This document shows positions 23,318-30,986 of a DNA stretch of 32,766 nucleotides, one piece after another. Below the pieces are notes generated by a model. That model ran no database searches, had not been told where the DNA came from, and saw nothing but the letters and a program-made list of their open reading frames with translations. Position 1 is the first letter of the stretch, and every line of letters starts with the position of its first letter. The stretch comes from Rhodobacterales bacterium (GTDB lineage: Bacteria; Pseudomonadota; Alphaproteobacteria; Rhodobacterales; Rhodobacteraceae), in NCBI GenBank assembly GCA_017303485.1, contig JAFLCY010000036.1:1-32766 (forward strand). The letters run 5' to 3'. Position numbers and translations under genes: made by a program.

Positions 23318-24283
23318 ATGACGGGAAATGCCATCTTTCAACCCTCTGACGGCCCGCTGACTCTCGCGCTCCTCGTGCTGCCGCAGGCCTCCATCCTTGA
23401 AGTCGCCTCCGCGCTCGACCCCTTGCGCAATGCCAACCGCCATCTCGGGCATGAAGCCTACCGCTGGCGCGTCGTCTCACCCGACGGGGCACCGGTGCCG
23501 CTGACTTGCGGCATCGAGCTTCCCTCCTCCGGCCCGCTCTCGCATGCGGTCGGGGCCGAGGCGCTGATCGTGGTTGCCGGTTACCGCCTGGGCGAGGTGG
23601 CGACGCGTCCGCTGATCCGCGACCTGCGCCGCATCGCCCCGCGGTTCCAGCTGGTCGGCGGCATCGACGCCGGACCCTGGGTTCTGGCAAGGGCCGGTCT
23701 CCTCGACGGCCACCGCGCCACCGTGCATTGGGAAGATCTCGAAGACCTCGCGGCCAGTCACCCCGACATCGACGTGGTGCCCGACCGCTTCGTGATCGAC
23801 CGCAACCGCGTGACGATCGCAGGCGCCGCGCCCGCGACCGATTTCATGCTGCACCTGATCCGCGCCCGCCACGGGGCTGCGCTGGCCCGGCAGGTCGCCT
23901 CCAGCTTCCTTGCCACGGTGCGCAAGGGCTCAGAGCCGCAGATCGCCCCCGAGGCACAGGAACCCGCGCTTGACCCGCGTGTCGCCGCCGCCCTGGCCCG
24001 AATGGAGGCGCGGATCGACAGCCCGGAACCTGTCCACGCCATGGCCCGCGCCATCGGGCTGTCGCCCCGCCGTCTGGAAACCCTGTTCCGCGCCGCCCTC
24101 GGCACCACGCCGGCCGCCCACGCGCTGGACCTGCGCCTGCAGGCCGCCCGCCGCATGCTGACCGACACCCCGCACCCCTTGGCGGAAGTGGCGCTGCGGA
24201 CTGGCTTTTCCAGCCCGTCCACCCTGTCGCGCGCCTTCAGGTCACGATTTGGCCAGACGCCCGGTTCCTTGCGAAGCTCCTGA
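23318..24283 (+). CDS. cdhR: GATase1-like AraC-family regulator, CdhR-type
   Basis: A 321-residue transcription factor with an N-terminal DJ-1/PfpI-like (GATase1-like) sensor domain (about 12-195) and a C-terminal AraC double helix-turn-helix (about 215-318). The sensor has GGIDAGPWVLARAGLLDGHRATVHWE, in which the usual catalytic Cys position is Asp117, so it should bind a ligand rather than catalyse. The DNA-binding part has AIGLSPRRLETLFRAALGTTP and LAEVALRTGFSSPSTLSRAFRSRFGQTP. This architecture is that of CdhR, GbdR and SouR, which respond to carnitine, glycine betaine and sarcosine. The divergent carnitine operon points to a CdhR role. ATG 23318 lacks a clear ribosome site; the longer frame from 23087 overlaps cdhC. 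Confidence 0.85.
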   Translation: MTGNAIFQPSDGPLTLALLVLPQASILEVASALDPLRNANRHLGHEAYRWRVVSPDGAPVPLTCGIELPSSGPLSHAVGAEALIVVAGYRLGEVATRPLIRDLRRIAPRFQLVGGIDAGPWVLARAGLLDGHRATVHWEDLEDLAASHPDIDVVPDRFVIDRNRVTIAGAAPATDFMLHLIRARHGAALARQVASSFLATVRKGSEPQIAPEAQEPALDPRVAAALARMEARIDSPEPVHAMARAIGLSPRRLETLFRAALGTTPAAHALDLRLQAARRMLTDTPHPLAEVALRTGFSSPSTLSRAFRSRFGQTPGSLRSS

Positions 24284-24314
24284 TGCCGGGTGTCGGCTAA
24301 CTTGCCGCAAGATC

Positions 24315-24327
24315 GGGGGCTGCCCCC
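24315..24327. terminator. Small hairpin between convergent cdhR and the M3 peptidase gene
   Basis: GGGGG (24315-24319) and CCCCC (24323-24327) lie around a 3-nt loop in the 47-bp convergent spacer. It is short and without T-runs, but placed where a bidirectional terminator would be. Confidence 0.25.
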
Positions 24328-24330
24328 AAC

Positions 24331-26340
24331 TCACGCCGCATCCAGCAGACCCCGCCCCTTCAACAGCGCCTCGACCCCCGGCATCCGGCCGCGGAACTTC
24401 AGATACAGCGCCTCGGCGTCCTCTGACCCGCCGGCCGACAGGATGAAGCGTTCCAGCCGCGCCGCCACCCCGGGGTCGAAGGCATCGCCCGTCTCCTCGA
24501 ACGCCGCGAAAGCATCGGCGTCCATCACTTCGGACCACATGTAGCTGTAGTACCCGCTGGAATAGCCGTCCCCGCTGAAGACATGCGCGAAATGCGGCGT
24601 AGCGTGCCGCATCCTGATCGCGCGCGGCATTCCCAGCGCTTCCAGCACCTCGGCCTGGCGCTGCATCGGGTCGGCGGGAGGCGTGCCGGTGTGAAACTCC
24701 AGGTCCACCATCGCACTGGCCACGAACTCTACCGTGGCGAAACCCTGGTCATAGGTCCCGGCATCCAGAAGGCGCTGCAGCATATCGGCAGGCAAGGGTT
24801 CCCCGGTCTGATAGTGCCGCGCATGGGTCTCCAGCACCTGCGGCACGTCCAGCCAGTGTTCGTACAACTGGCTCGGCAGTTCGACGAAGTCGCGCGCCAC
24901 CGAGGTGCCGCTGATGAATCCATAGGTCACATCCGACAACATCTGGTGCAGCGCATGGCCGAATTCGTGGAACAGCGTCCGCGCATCGTCATGGCTGAGC
25001 AGACAGGGATCCCCCTTGGCGAAGTTGCAGACGTTGACCACCACGGGCCGCACCTCGCCCCCCAGCTTCCGCTGCGACCGGATCGCAGAACACCAGGCCC
25101 CCGACCGCTTGGAGCCGCGCGCAAAGTAATCGCCCAGAAAGACCGCGACATGGGCACCCTTGCGCGTCACCTCCCAGCCCCGCACATCCGGGTGGTAGAA
25201 CGGCCCGTCGATCTCGCGGAATTCCAGTCCGAAGAGGCGGGTCGCACAATCGAACATCGCGCCCAGCATGGCGTCGAGCGACAGGAAGGGCTTCAGCGCA
25301 GCCTCGTCCAGGTCATGCTCCGCCTTGCGCCGCTTCTCGGAATAGTAGCGCCAGTCCCAGGGCTCCAGCGGCCCCGCGAAGCCGTCCGACTTCAGCATCG
25401 CCTCCAGCACCGTCGCATCTTCCAGCGCCTTCGCCCGCGCCGGAGCCCAGACCCGCATCAGCAGGTCACGCACCGCCTCCGGCGTCTTGGCCATCTCCGG
25501 TTCCAGCTTGTAGGCCGCAAAATCGGCATAGCCCAGGAGCTGCGCCCGCTCGGCCCGCAAGGCCAGGATTTCCGCCGCAATCGCCCGGTTGTCCGTCTCT
25601 CCCCCGTTGGCGCCGCGAGCGACCCAGGCCTCATAGGCCCGCTCCCGCAGGGCGCGGTTGGGAGAGAATTGCAGGAAGGGCACGATCAGGCTGCGGCTCA
25701 GCGTGACCACCGGCCCCATGTCCTTCTCGGCCCCGGCCGCCTTCGCGGCCTCCTGCACAAAGCCCGGCAGGGCAGCCAGATCGGCGGCTGCAAGCTCCAT
25801 GTGCCAGGACCGTTCGTCGGCCAGCAGGTTCTGCCCAAAGCGCGTCCCCAGCACCGCCAGCCGCGCCTTGACCTCGGTCAGCCGCTCGGCCTCCGCCCCG
25901 TCCAGCGCCGCACCCGAACGGACGAACATCTGCCGGTAAAGCTCCAGCACCCGCGCTTGCTCCGGCGTCAGTCCCAGCCCCTCGCGACTCTGCCACAGGG
26001 CCTCGATCTTTGCCCAGAGCGCCTTGTTGTTGGTCACCTCGCTGGAAAAGGCCGACATCTTCGGCGCAAGATCCCGCATCAGCGCCTCACGCGCCTCGGA
26101 GCTGTCGGCCCCGGCCAGGTTGTAGAACACCCCCGACACCCGGTCGAGATCGCCCTCCGCCAGTTCCAGCGCCTCGATCACCTCGCCAAAGCCTGTCCCC
26201 GGCCCTTCGGCGATCGCCCGGATCGCGCCACGCGCCCGGTCAAGCGCCACATCGAAAGCCGGCCCGAAGTCCTCGTCCCGGATCGCGGCAAACGGCGGCA
26301 GGCCGAAGGGCGTATCCCATTTGTCCAGAAGCACGCTCAT
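24331..26340 (-). CDS. dcp: M3-family zinc metallopeptidase (peptidyl-dipeptidase Dcp/oligopeptidase A type)
   Basis: A 669-residue thimet-oligopeptidase-like enzyme that cleaves short peptides. The zinc motif LFHEFGHALHQ (His458-Glu-Phe-Gly-His462) is present, followed about 25 residues on by the acidic DFVELPSQLYEHW helix that gives the third zinc ligand. The C-terminal SGYYSYMWSEVMDADAFAAFEETG is the family signature of the substrate region. There is no signal peptide, so it is cytosolic. The length matches Dcp (about 680). ATG 26338-26340 has AAAGGAG 7 nt upstream; a longer frame runs into the repeat at 26394-26435. It has no clear link to its neighbours. Dcp versus oligopeptidase A cannot be separated by eye. 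Confidence 0.88.
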   Translation of the reverse strand: MSVLLDKWDTPFGLPPFAAIRDEDFGPAFDVALDRARGAIRAIAEGPGTGFGEVIEALELAEGDLDRVSGVFYNLAGADSSEAREALMRDLAPKMSAFSSEVTNNKALWAKIEALWQSREGLGLTPEQARVLELYRQMFVRSGAALDGAEAERLTEVKARLAVLGTRFGQNLLADERSWHMELAAADLAALPGFVQEAAKAAGAEKDMGPVVTLSRSLIVPFLQFSPNRALRERAYEAWVARGANGGETDNRAIAAEILALRAERAQLLGYADFAAYKLEPEMAKTPEAVRDLLMRVWAPARAKALEDATVLEAMLKSDGFAGPLEPWDWRYYSEKRRKAEHDLDEAALKPFLSLDAMLGAMFDCATRLFGLEFREIDGPFYHPDVRGWEVTRKGAHVAVFLGDYFARGSKRSGAWCSAIRSQRKLGGEVRPVVVNVCNFAKGDPCLLSHDDARTLFHEFGHALHQMLSDVTYGFISGTSVARDFVELPSQLYEHWLDVPQVLETHARHYQTGEPLPADMLQRLLDAGTYDQGFATVEFVASAMVDLEFHTGTPPADPMQRQAEVLEALGMPRAIRMRHATPHFAHVFSGDGYSSGYYSYMWSEVMDADAFAAFEETGDAFDPGVAARLERFILSAGGSEDAEALYLKFRGRMPGVEALLKGRGLLDAA

Positions 26341-26393
26341 TGCAAATCTCCTTTGCGCCGAAGCTAGGCGCGCGAAACCGCAAGGTCCACCCT

Positions 26394-26435
26394 TGCTCTT
26401 TTCCCAAATACTCTGGGGTTTGGGGTGAAACCCCA
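26394..26435 (-). repeat. GATATTT-type dispersed element, copy D
   Basis: Read on the minus strand: hairpin TGGGGTTT/AAACCCCA (arms 26414-26421 and 26428-26435), then GAGTATTTGGGAAAAGAGCA. It lies 68 bp after the ABC permease stop and upstream of the peptidase gene, where it could end the ABC operon. Confidence 0.6.
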
Positions 26436-26502
26436 TCGCCGAGGAGGAGGGCGCAAGCCCCGACGACGAGACAAGGAACCTGCGGCTGACAAGCCGCTCC
26501 GC

Positions 26503-27297
26503 CTACGAACCGCCCCGCCCGCGCGCGCGCATCCGGGCCTCGAACCGCCGCAGAAGCAGCGACAACCCGATGGTCATCACCAGATACAGGAAGGCCGCCA
26601 CGTTGTAGGTCTCGAAATAGCGGAAGTTCCCCGCCGCCGTGACCTTGGCCAACTGCGCCACATCGGTGATCCCCAGCACCGCCACCAGCGAGCTGTCTTT
26701 CACCATTGCAACAAAATCATTGCCCAACGGGGGGAGGATCAACCGGAAAGCCTGCGGAAATCGAACATGACGGAATCGCTGCCAGCCGTTCAGCCCCAGA
26801 GCCATCGCCGCCTCGATCTGGCCCTTGTCCACCGCTTGCAGCCCGGCGCGGAAGATCTCGGCCAGGAAGGCGGAATAGGCGAGCATCAGCGCCAGTACCG
26901 CCCGCCACAACAAGGGCACGTCGCGGGTGCGCAGGATGTCGTCGCCCGCCAGCGCATTCACCCCGGCCACTATGCCTGGCACCAGCACGAAAGCGACATA
27001 CAAAAGCAGCACGATGATCGGGATTCCCCGCATCACCTCGATGTACAGCCGCGCCGCCTGCCGCAGCACAATGCGCTTCGACATCCCCATCACAGCCAGA
27101 CCCAGCCCGATGCAGCAGGCGCCCAGATAGGCGACCACCGCAACCAATAGCGTGATCCCCAGCCCCTTCGACAGCACCTTCAGCGCCGAAGCATAGACCT
27201 CGTCCGACAACATCTCGTACAAAAGCCAAAGGCCGGTGATCACCAGGATCACCAGCCACCAGGGAAAGTCCTTGTCGGGTTCGGCGTTCGGGGTCAT
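26503..27297 (-). CDS. Polar amino-acid ABC transporter permease
   Basis: A 264-residue inner-membrane permease of the HisMQ/GlnP type. Predicted membrane helices lie near 13-27, 48-70, 92-110, 130-147 and 225-247. The EAA loop that docks the ATPase is seen in AAMALGLNGWQRFRHVRFPQAFRLILPPLGNDFVAMVKDSSL. The binding protein gene lies just upstream in the same transcription direction, 33 bp away, with a strong hairpin between. No ATP-binding gene follows; the next gene leftwards is the unrelated M3 peptidase. The transporter must borrow an ATPase, or its gene lies elsewhere. The last residues are rich in Arg (FEARMRARGRGG). A single permease gene suggests a homodimer. Confidence 0.88.
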   Translation of the reverse strand: MTPNAEPDKDFPWWLVILVITGLWLLYEMLSDEVYASALKVLSKGLGITLLVAVVAYLGACCIGLGLAVMGMSKRIVLRQAARLYIEVMRGIPIIVLLLYVAFVLVPGIVAGVNALAGDDILRTRDVPLLWRAVLALMLAYSAFLAEIFRAGLQAVDKGQIEAAMALGLNGWQRFRHVRFPQAFRLILPPLGNDFVAMVKDSSLVAVLGITDVAQLAKVTAAGNFRYFETYNVAAFLYLVMTIGLSLLLRRFEARMRARGRGGS

Positions 27298-27303
27298 CAG
27301 GTC

Positions 27304-27324
27304 GCCCCCGGCAGGACCGGGGGC
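27304..27324 (-). promoter_or_regulatory. Hairpin between the binding-protein and permease genes
   Basis: GCCCCCGG (27304-27311) and CCGGGGGC (27317-27324) are perfect arms with a 5-nt loop. In the mRNA the stem starts about 6 nt after the binding-protein stop and ends 6 nt before the permease ATG, and the only G-rich ribosome-site candidate lies inside its 3' arm. It could lower permease translation and protect the upstream message. Confidence 0.55.
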
Positions 27325-27330
27325 CGCCTT

Positions 27331-28116
27331 TCATTCACCCATCTTGTACTCGACGAACCACTTCTGGTTCAGTGCGTCCAGCGTGCCGTCCGCCTTCATG
27401 GCAGCAATCGCGGCATTGACCGGCGCCACCAGGTCCGAGCCTTTCGGGAAGATGAAGCCGAAATCCTCGGACGCCAGCGGTTCGCCCACGATCTTCAGCG
27501 CACCGTTCGAGGCCGCGACATAGCCATTCGCCGCCGTCGAATCCGACAGGGTCAGGTCCACGTCGCCCGCCTTCAGCGCCTCAAGCCCGGCCCCGAAGGT
27601 CTCGAACTTGATGATGCGGGCGTTTTCCTCGTTGCCATCCAGGATGTTGTAGACCGCCGCATAGAAGGGCGAGGTTCCAGGCTGTGCCGAGATCAGCAAC
27701 TCCGGGATCGCCGCAAAGCTTGCCGCATCGGTGAAGCGGCTCTCGTCGCCCCGCACGATCATCAGCATCTCCGAACGCATGTAGGGGTCCGAGAAATCGA
27801 CCTGTTCCTTGCGTTCGTCCTTGATGGTGATGCCGGTCATGCCGATGTCGTACTGGCCTTCCGACACGGCAGGGATCATCGCATCCCAGCTGGTGTTCTC
27901 ATATGTCACCGTCATGTTCAGGCGCTTGGCGATTTCCGCCATCGCGTCATATTCCCAGCCGACCGCCGCACCGGACTTGTCCAGAAACTGAAGCGGCGGA
28001 TAGGCGTTTTCGGTCACGACCACAACTTCCTTCCCGGCAAGATCAGGCAGGTCCTGCGCCAGGGCGGGCGCGGCAAGCGTGGCAAGGCCCAGAAGGGCGG
28101 CAGCAGTCAGTTTCAT
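27331..28116 (-). CDS. Periplasmic amino-acid-binding protein of an ABC transporter
   Basis: A 261-residue substrate-binding protein of the SBP_bac_3 family. The N-terminus [20 protein letters not shown] is a clear Sec signal peptide with cleavage expected before Gln21. The mature part shows [25 protein letters not shown] (family ligand-binding strand), [22 protein letters not shown] and [14 protein letters not shown], all typical of polar amino-acid binders. It delivers its ligand to the permease encoded next. ATG 28114-28116 has GGGAG 8 nt upstream. It is divergent from the AI-2E family transporter over a 199-bp spacer. The residues do not tell which amino acid is bound. Confidence 0.9.
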   Translation of the reverse strand: MKLTAAALLGLATLAAPALAQDLPDLAGKEVVVVTENAYPPLQFLDKSGAAVGWEYDAMAEIAKRLNMTVTYENTSWDAMIPAVSEGQYDIGMTGITIKDERKEQVDFSDPYMRSEMLMIVRGDESRFTDAASFAAIPELLISAQPGTSPFYAAVYNILDGNEENARIIKFETFGAGLEALKAGDVDLTLSDSTAANGYVAASNGALKIVGEPLASEDFGFIFPKGSDLVAPVNAAIAAMKADGTLDALNQKWFVEYKMGE

Positions 28117-28315
28117 GGGTCAGGCTCCCGTTGGTTCCGCTCGACTATGCCCAGAGCCCGCCCGGCTTGCAACCCGGACGCAGTCGCCCCCAAGCGGGCT
28201 TCACGCCTGTGCGGGCGCGGGCGCCGACGGGCGCCGTTTGCTGCCGTTAGCTGTTGACAGGCCCGGGACGCTGCGGCTCACTCAACGGGTTGGTTCAGTC
28301 CCGGGGAGAGGCGAG

Positions 28316-30244
28316 ATGCCGCTGTCCTTCGTGCCGCAGGACGATCTGATCCACGCGACACGCATCACCCTGCCGCGCATGGCCACCGTGGTCGTCGCGA
28401 CGGTCGTGCTTTACGTCGCGCAGGAGGTTTTCCTGCCCATCGCACTGGCCATGTTGATCGCCTTCGCGATGTCGCCGCTGGTCGTATCGGCACGGCGGAT
28501 GGGGATGGGGCATCTGGGATCGGTTCTGGGCGCCTCGGCGCTGGCCTTTTCGGGAATCGGAGTCTTTTGCCTGATTGTCTTTGGCCAGCTGGCCGAACTC
28601 GCACTGAACCTTCCGGCCTTTCAGTCCAACATCATGGCCAAGCTCAACGACCTGCAGGCCGCCAGCGGCGAGAGCGGCGTGGTTTCGCGGCTGATGCGGA
28701 TGGCCAGCGCGATCTCGTCCAAGATCGGCGCGGCGGTGCCTGACAGTGACGCGGTCCGTCCGTTGGCGGTAGAAGTGGTGAACCCGGTCAATCCGCTGGC
28801 CTTCCTGCAGAATCTGATCGTGCCGCTGATCAGCCCCATCGCCACGCTGGGCCTTGTGGTGGTGCTGGTGATCTTCATGCTGCTGGAGCGCGGTCAGTTG
28901 CGGGACCGGTTCATCCGGCTGGTTGGTGCGGCCGATTTGCATCGGACGACGCAGGTGCTGGAAGATGCCGGGCAACGGGTCGCCAAGTATCTGCTGACGC
29001 AGCTACTGGTCAACGCGATCTATGCGCTTCCCATCGGAATCGGCCTTTGGCTGATCGGCGTGCCGAATGCGACTCTCTGGGGATTGCTGACGCTGGTGCT
29101 GCGGTTCGTACCCTATATCGGCTCTGTTCTTGCGGCGGCCTTCCCGTTGTTTCTCGCCTTCGCGGTCTCGCCCGACTGGACGGCGGTGCTGCTAACTGCC
29201 GCGCTGTTCCTGATCGTCGAGGCCATCACCTCGAACGTGATCGAGCCGCGGCTCTACAGTTCCAACACCGGCGTAAGTTCGCTGGCGATCATCATCGCCG
29301 CAATCTTCTGGACCTTTCTCTGGGGGCCGCTCGGGCTGATGCTTTCAACGCCGCTGACCGTCTGCCTGGTCGTGCTGGGCCGCCATATCCCCCAGTTCGA
29401 GCTGTTCGACATTCTGTTCGGCGACCAGCCCGTGCTGGCAGGGCATCAACGCCTGTATCAGCGGCTGCTGGCCGGCGACACGGTCGAGGCGATTTCCAGC
29501 GCCGAGGAGGCCCTGGAATACCAGTCGATAGACGAGTTCCATCAGGATGTCGTCCTGCCGGCGCTGCTGATCGCGCAGGACGATCGCGACCGCGGTGTGC
29601 TGTCGGCGGCGCAGGAAGGCCGGGTTGCCAGCACCGGGCTTGCGATGGTGTCCAGCATTGCGGGGCTGGCGGCAGAGATGGCGCCCCTGCCCGCCACGGC
29701 GGACGGGCCAGAGGAGGAACCTGCGGCGGACGGTACTGACGCGCTTCGCAACCGGACCGTCACCTGCGTCGGCGGTCGCTGGGATATCGACGAGGTATCC
29801 GCCGCAATCCTGGCGCAGAGTCTGACCCTTGAGGGTGCATCCGCCGTATCGCGCCCGGCGGCCGAGCTGCTGCCCGGACGCATTGCCTCTCTGGTGCCGG
29901 AGGCGGGCGACTGCCTGATCCTGTGCTTCCTCGACCCCAAGCCGTCCCGCGCCTCGCTGTTGCATGTCCGAAGGCTGAAGCGGATCATGCCCGGGCTGCG
30001 GGTGGGCGTGGCGATCTGGGCGATGCCATCCGATCTGGCGCACACTTCGGATGGTGCGCTGAGTACCGCCTCGGTCGATCCGGCCAAGATCGACGAGGCG
30101 CGCGACCTGGGTGCCGATTTCGTCGTCACCACCCTGGCCGAAGCAGTCGAGGCCGGGTTGGACGATGTTCCAGGTGCGGCGCTTCCGGAAGAGGCACCCG
30201 CACGGCCAAGCCAACGCCGCAGGATGCGGCCAAAATCTGCCTGA
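28316..30244 (+). CDS. AI-2E family transporter with C-terminal cytosolic domain
   Basis: A 642-residue membrane protein of the PerM/TqsA (AI-2E transporter) family, whose usual length is about 350-380. The membrane part spans about 20-360 with helices near 22-42, 43-58, 68-92, 165-190, 228-250, 252-282, 288-305 and 322-355; RFVPYIGSVLAAAFPLFLAF and EAITSNVIEPRLYSS are family marks. The extra 280 residues hold a helical stretch (370-455), an acidic linker (456-475) and a Rossmann-like module (about 478-625) starting TVTCVGGRWDIDEVSAAILA, with CLILCFLDPKPSRASLLHVR. ATG 28316 follows a GGGGAGAGG site. It probably forms an operon with the two small genes downstream. The transported compound is unknown; the family name does not prove AI-2 export. 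Confidence 0.82.
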   Translation: MPLSFVPQDDLIHATRITLPRMATVVVATVVLYVAQEVFLPIALAMLIAFAMSPLVVSARRMGMGHLGSVLGASALAFSGIGVFCLIVFGQLAELALNLPAFQSNIMAKLNDLQAASGESGVVSRLMRMASAISSKIGAAVPDSDAVRPLAVEVVNPVNPLAFLQNLIVPLISPIATLGLVVVLVIFMLLERGQLRDRFIRLVGAADLHRTTQVLEDAGQRVAKYLLTQLLVNAIYALPIGIGLWLIGVPNATLWGLLTLVLRFVPYIGSVLAAAFPLFLAFAVSPDWTAVLLTAALFLIVEAITSNVIEPRLYSSNTGVSSLAIIIAAIFWTFLWGPLGLMLSTPLTVCLVVLGRHIPQFELFDILFGDQPVLAGHQRLYQRLLAGDTVEAISSAEEALEYQSIDEFHQDVVLPALLIAQDDRDRGVLSAAQEGRVASTGLAMVSSIAGLAAEMAPLPATADGPEEEPAADGTDALRNRTVTCVGGRWDIDEVSAAILAQSLTLEGASAVSRPAAELLPGRIASLVPEAGDCLILCFLDPKPSRASLLHVRRLKRIMPGLRVGVAIWAMPSDLAHTSDGALSTASVDPAKIDEARDLGADFVVTTLAEAVEAGLDDVPGAALPEEAPARPSQRRRMRPKSA

Positions 30245-30254
30245 GGAGAATCAT

Positions 30255-30581
30255 ATGGCACCGAATTCGAAGCCGTCCGCTGATCCGGCCGAAGCCCTTG
30301 CCAAGGAGGTTGCGTCGCTGCGCCAGGACGTCCGGGCGCTTGCCGAAAGCCTGGCGCAGCTTGCCTCGACCCAGGCTGAAGATGGCGATCTGCGCGAGAA
30401 GATCATCGCGCAGTTGGGCGAGCTGGGCGCAAAGGGCCGCGAGGGAGTTGAGGCTGCCCAATCGGAAATCGACCGGCTGGTGTCCGGAACCACCGCCTAT
30501 GCCCGCGAACAGCCCGTGCGTGCGCTTGGCTTTGCAGCTCTGGCCGGGATGGTGCTGGGCCTGCTGATCGGCCGTCGATAG
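30255..30581 (+). CDS. DUF883/ElaB-YqjD-like membrane-anchored protein
   Basis: A 108-residue protein with a long amphipathic, coiled-coil-prone N-terminal part (about 10-80, rich in Ala, Glu and Leu, with ALAKEVASLRQDVRALAESL) and one C-terminal hydrophobic segment (VRALGFAALAGMVLGLLIG, 88-106) ending in basic residues. This layout is typical of the DUF883 family (ElaB, YqjD), C-tail-anchored inner-membrane proteins that bind ribosomes in E. coli stationary phase. ATG 30255 lies 10 nt after the preceding stop, with GGAG upstream. It is followed with no gap by a small membrane protein, an arrangement like yqjD-yqjE. The family call is by architecture. Confidence 0.7.
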   Translation: MAPNSKPSADPAEALAKEVASLRQDVRALAESLAQLASTQAEDGDLREKIIAQLGELGAKGREGVEAAQSEIDRLVSGTTAYAREQPVRALGFAALAGMVLGLLIGRR

Positions 30582-30986
30582 ATGGGGGGTCTATTGCACC
30601 TGGCGCTGGGTCTGACCGGCATTGGCCTTCACCGGACCGGCGCGCGCGTGGCGTCTGTCTCGATGATCTTTGCCGCAGCGCTGCTGTTCCTGCTGATCGG
30701 TCTCCTGGGATTTGCCGGCGTGGCCTTCCTGCTTCTGGCACAGGCGACAAGCCCGATGGTGGCCGCGCTGATCTGCGGCTCATCAGGGCTTTTCATCGGC
30801 GCGCTGCTTCTCCTGCTGGCCCGTGCCCGGGCGCAGCCGATGCGGCTTTTGATGGGCCGGAATGCCGGCAAGTCGCTTCCCGCATTCGATCCCGCCAGCC
30901 TTGCCCGCGATGCTTCCGACACCGAAGTGCGCGGCGCGCTGGTGCTTACGGCGCTGGCGGCGTTCCTGCTGTCGACCCGGCGCTGA
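30582..30986 (+). CDS. Small membrane protein, YqjE/holin-X-like
   Basis: A 134-residue protein with two strong adjacent hydrophobic helices (about 27-51 and 57-80, with a charged turn after the second) and a C-terminal hydrophobic stretch (116-131). It resembles the YqjE/holin-like superfamily often found next to DUF883 genes. The ATG follows the TAG of the DUF883 gene without a gap (TAGATG) and has no own ribosome site, so translation is coupled. The last 41 bp overlap the 3' end of the convergent moeB-like gene. The holin label is structural only; nothing here suggests a phage. Confidence 0.65.
   Translation: MGGLLHLALGLTGIGLHRTGARVASVSMIFAAALLFLLIGLLGFAGVAFLLLAQATSPMVAALICGSSGLFIGALLLLLARARAQPMRLLMGRNAGKSLPAFDPASLARDASDTEVRGALVLTALAAFLLSTRR

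Noticed and set aside
24583-26367. Long + frame antisense to the M3 peptidase gene
   Set aside because: Shadow of the HEFGH peptidase; composition is His/Gln/Arg-rich without motifs.
28254-28283. Perfect TTGACA upstream of the AI-2E family gene as a promoter
   Set aside because: At 16-18 nt spacing the -10 positions read CTCACT or similar, not a recognisable -10. I do not list it as a promoter.
30582-30986. Holin-like gene as a sign of a prophage
   Set aside because: No lysin, integrase or structural phage genes nearby; the neighbours are a DUF883 protein and a transporter.
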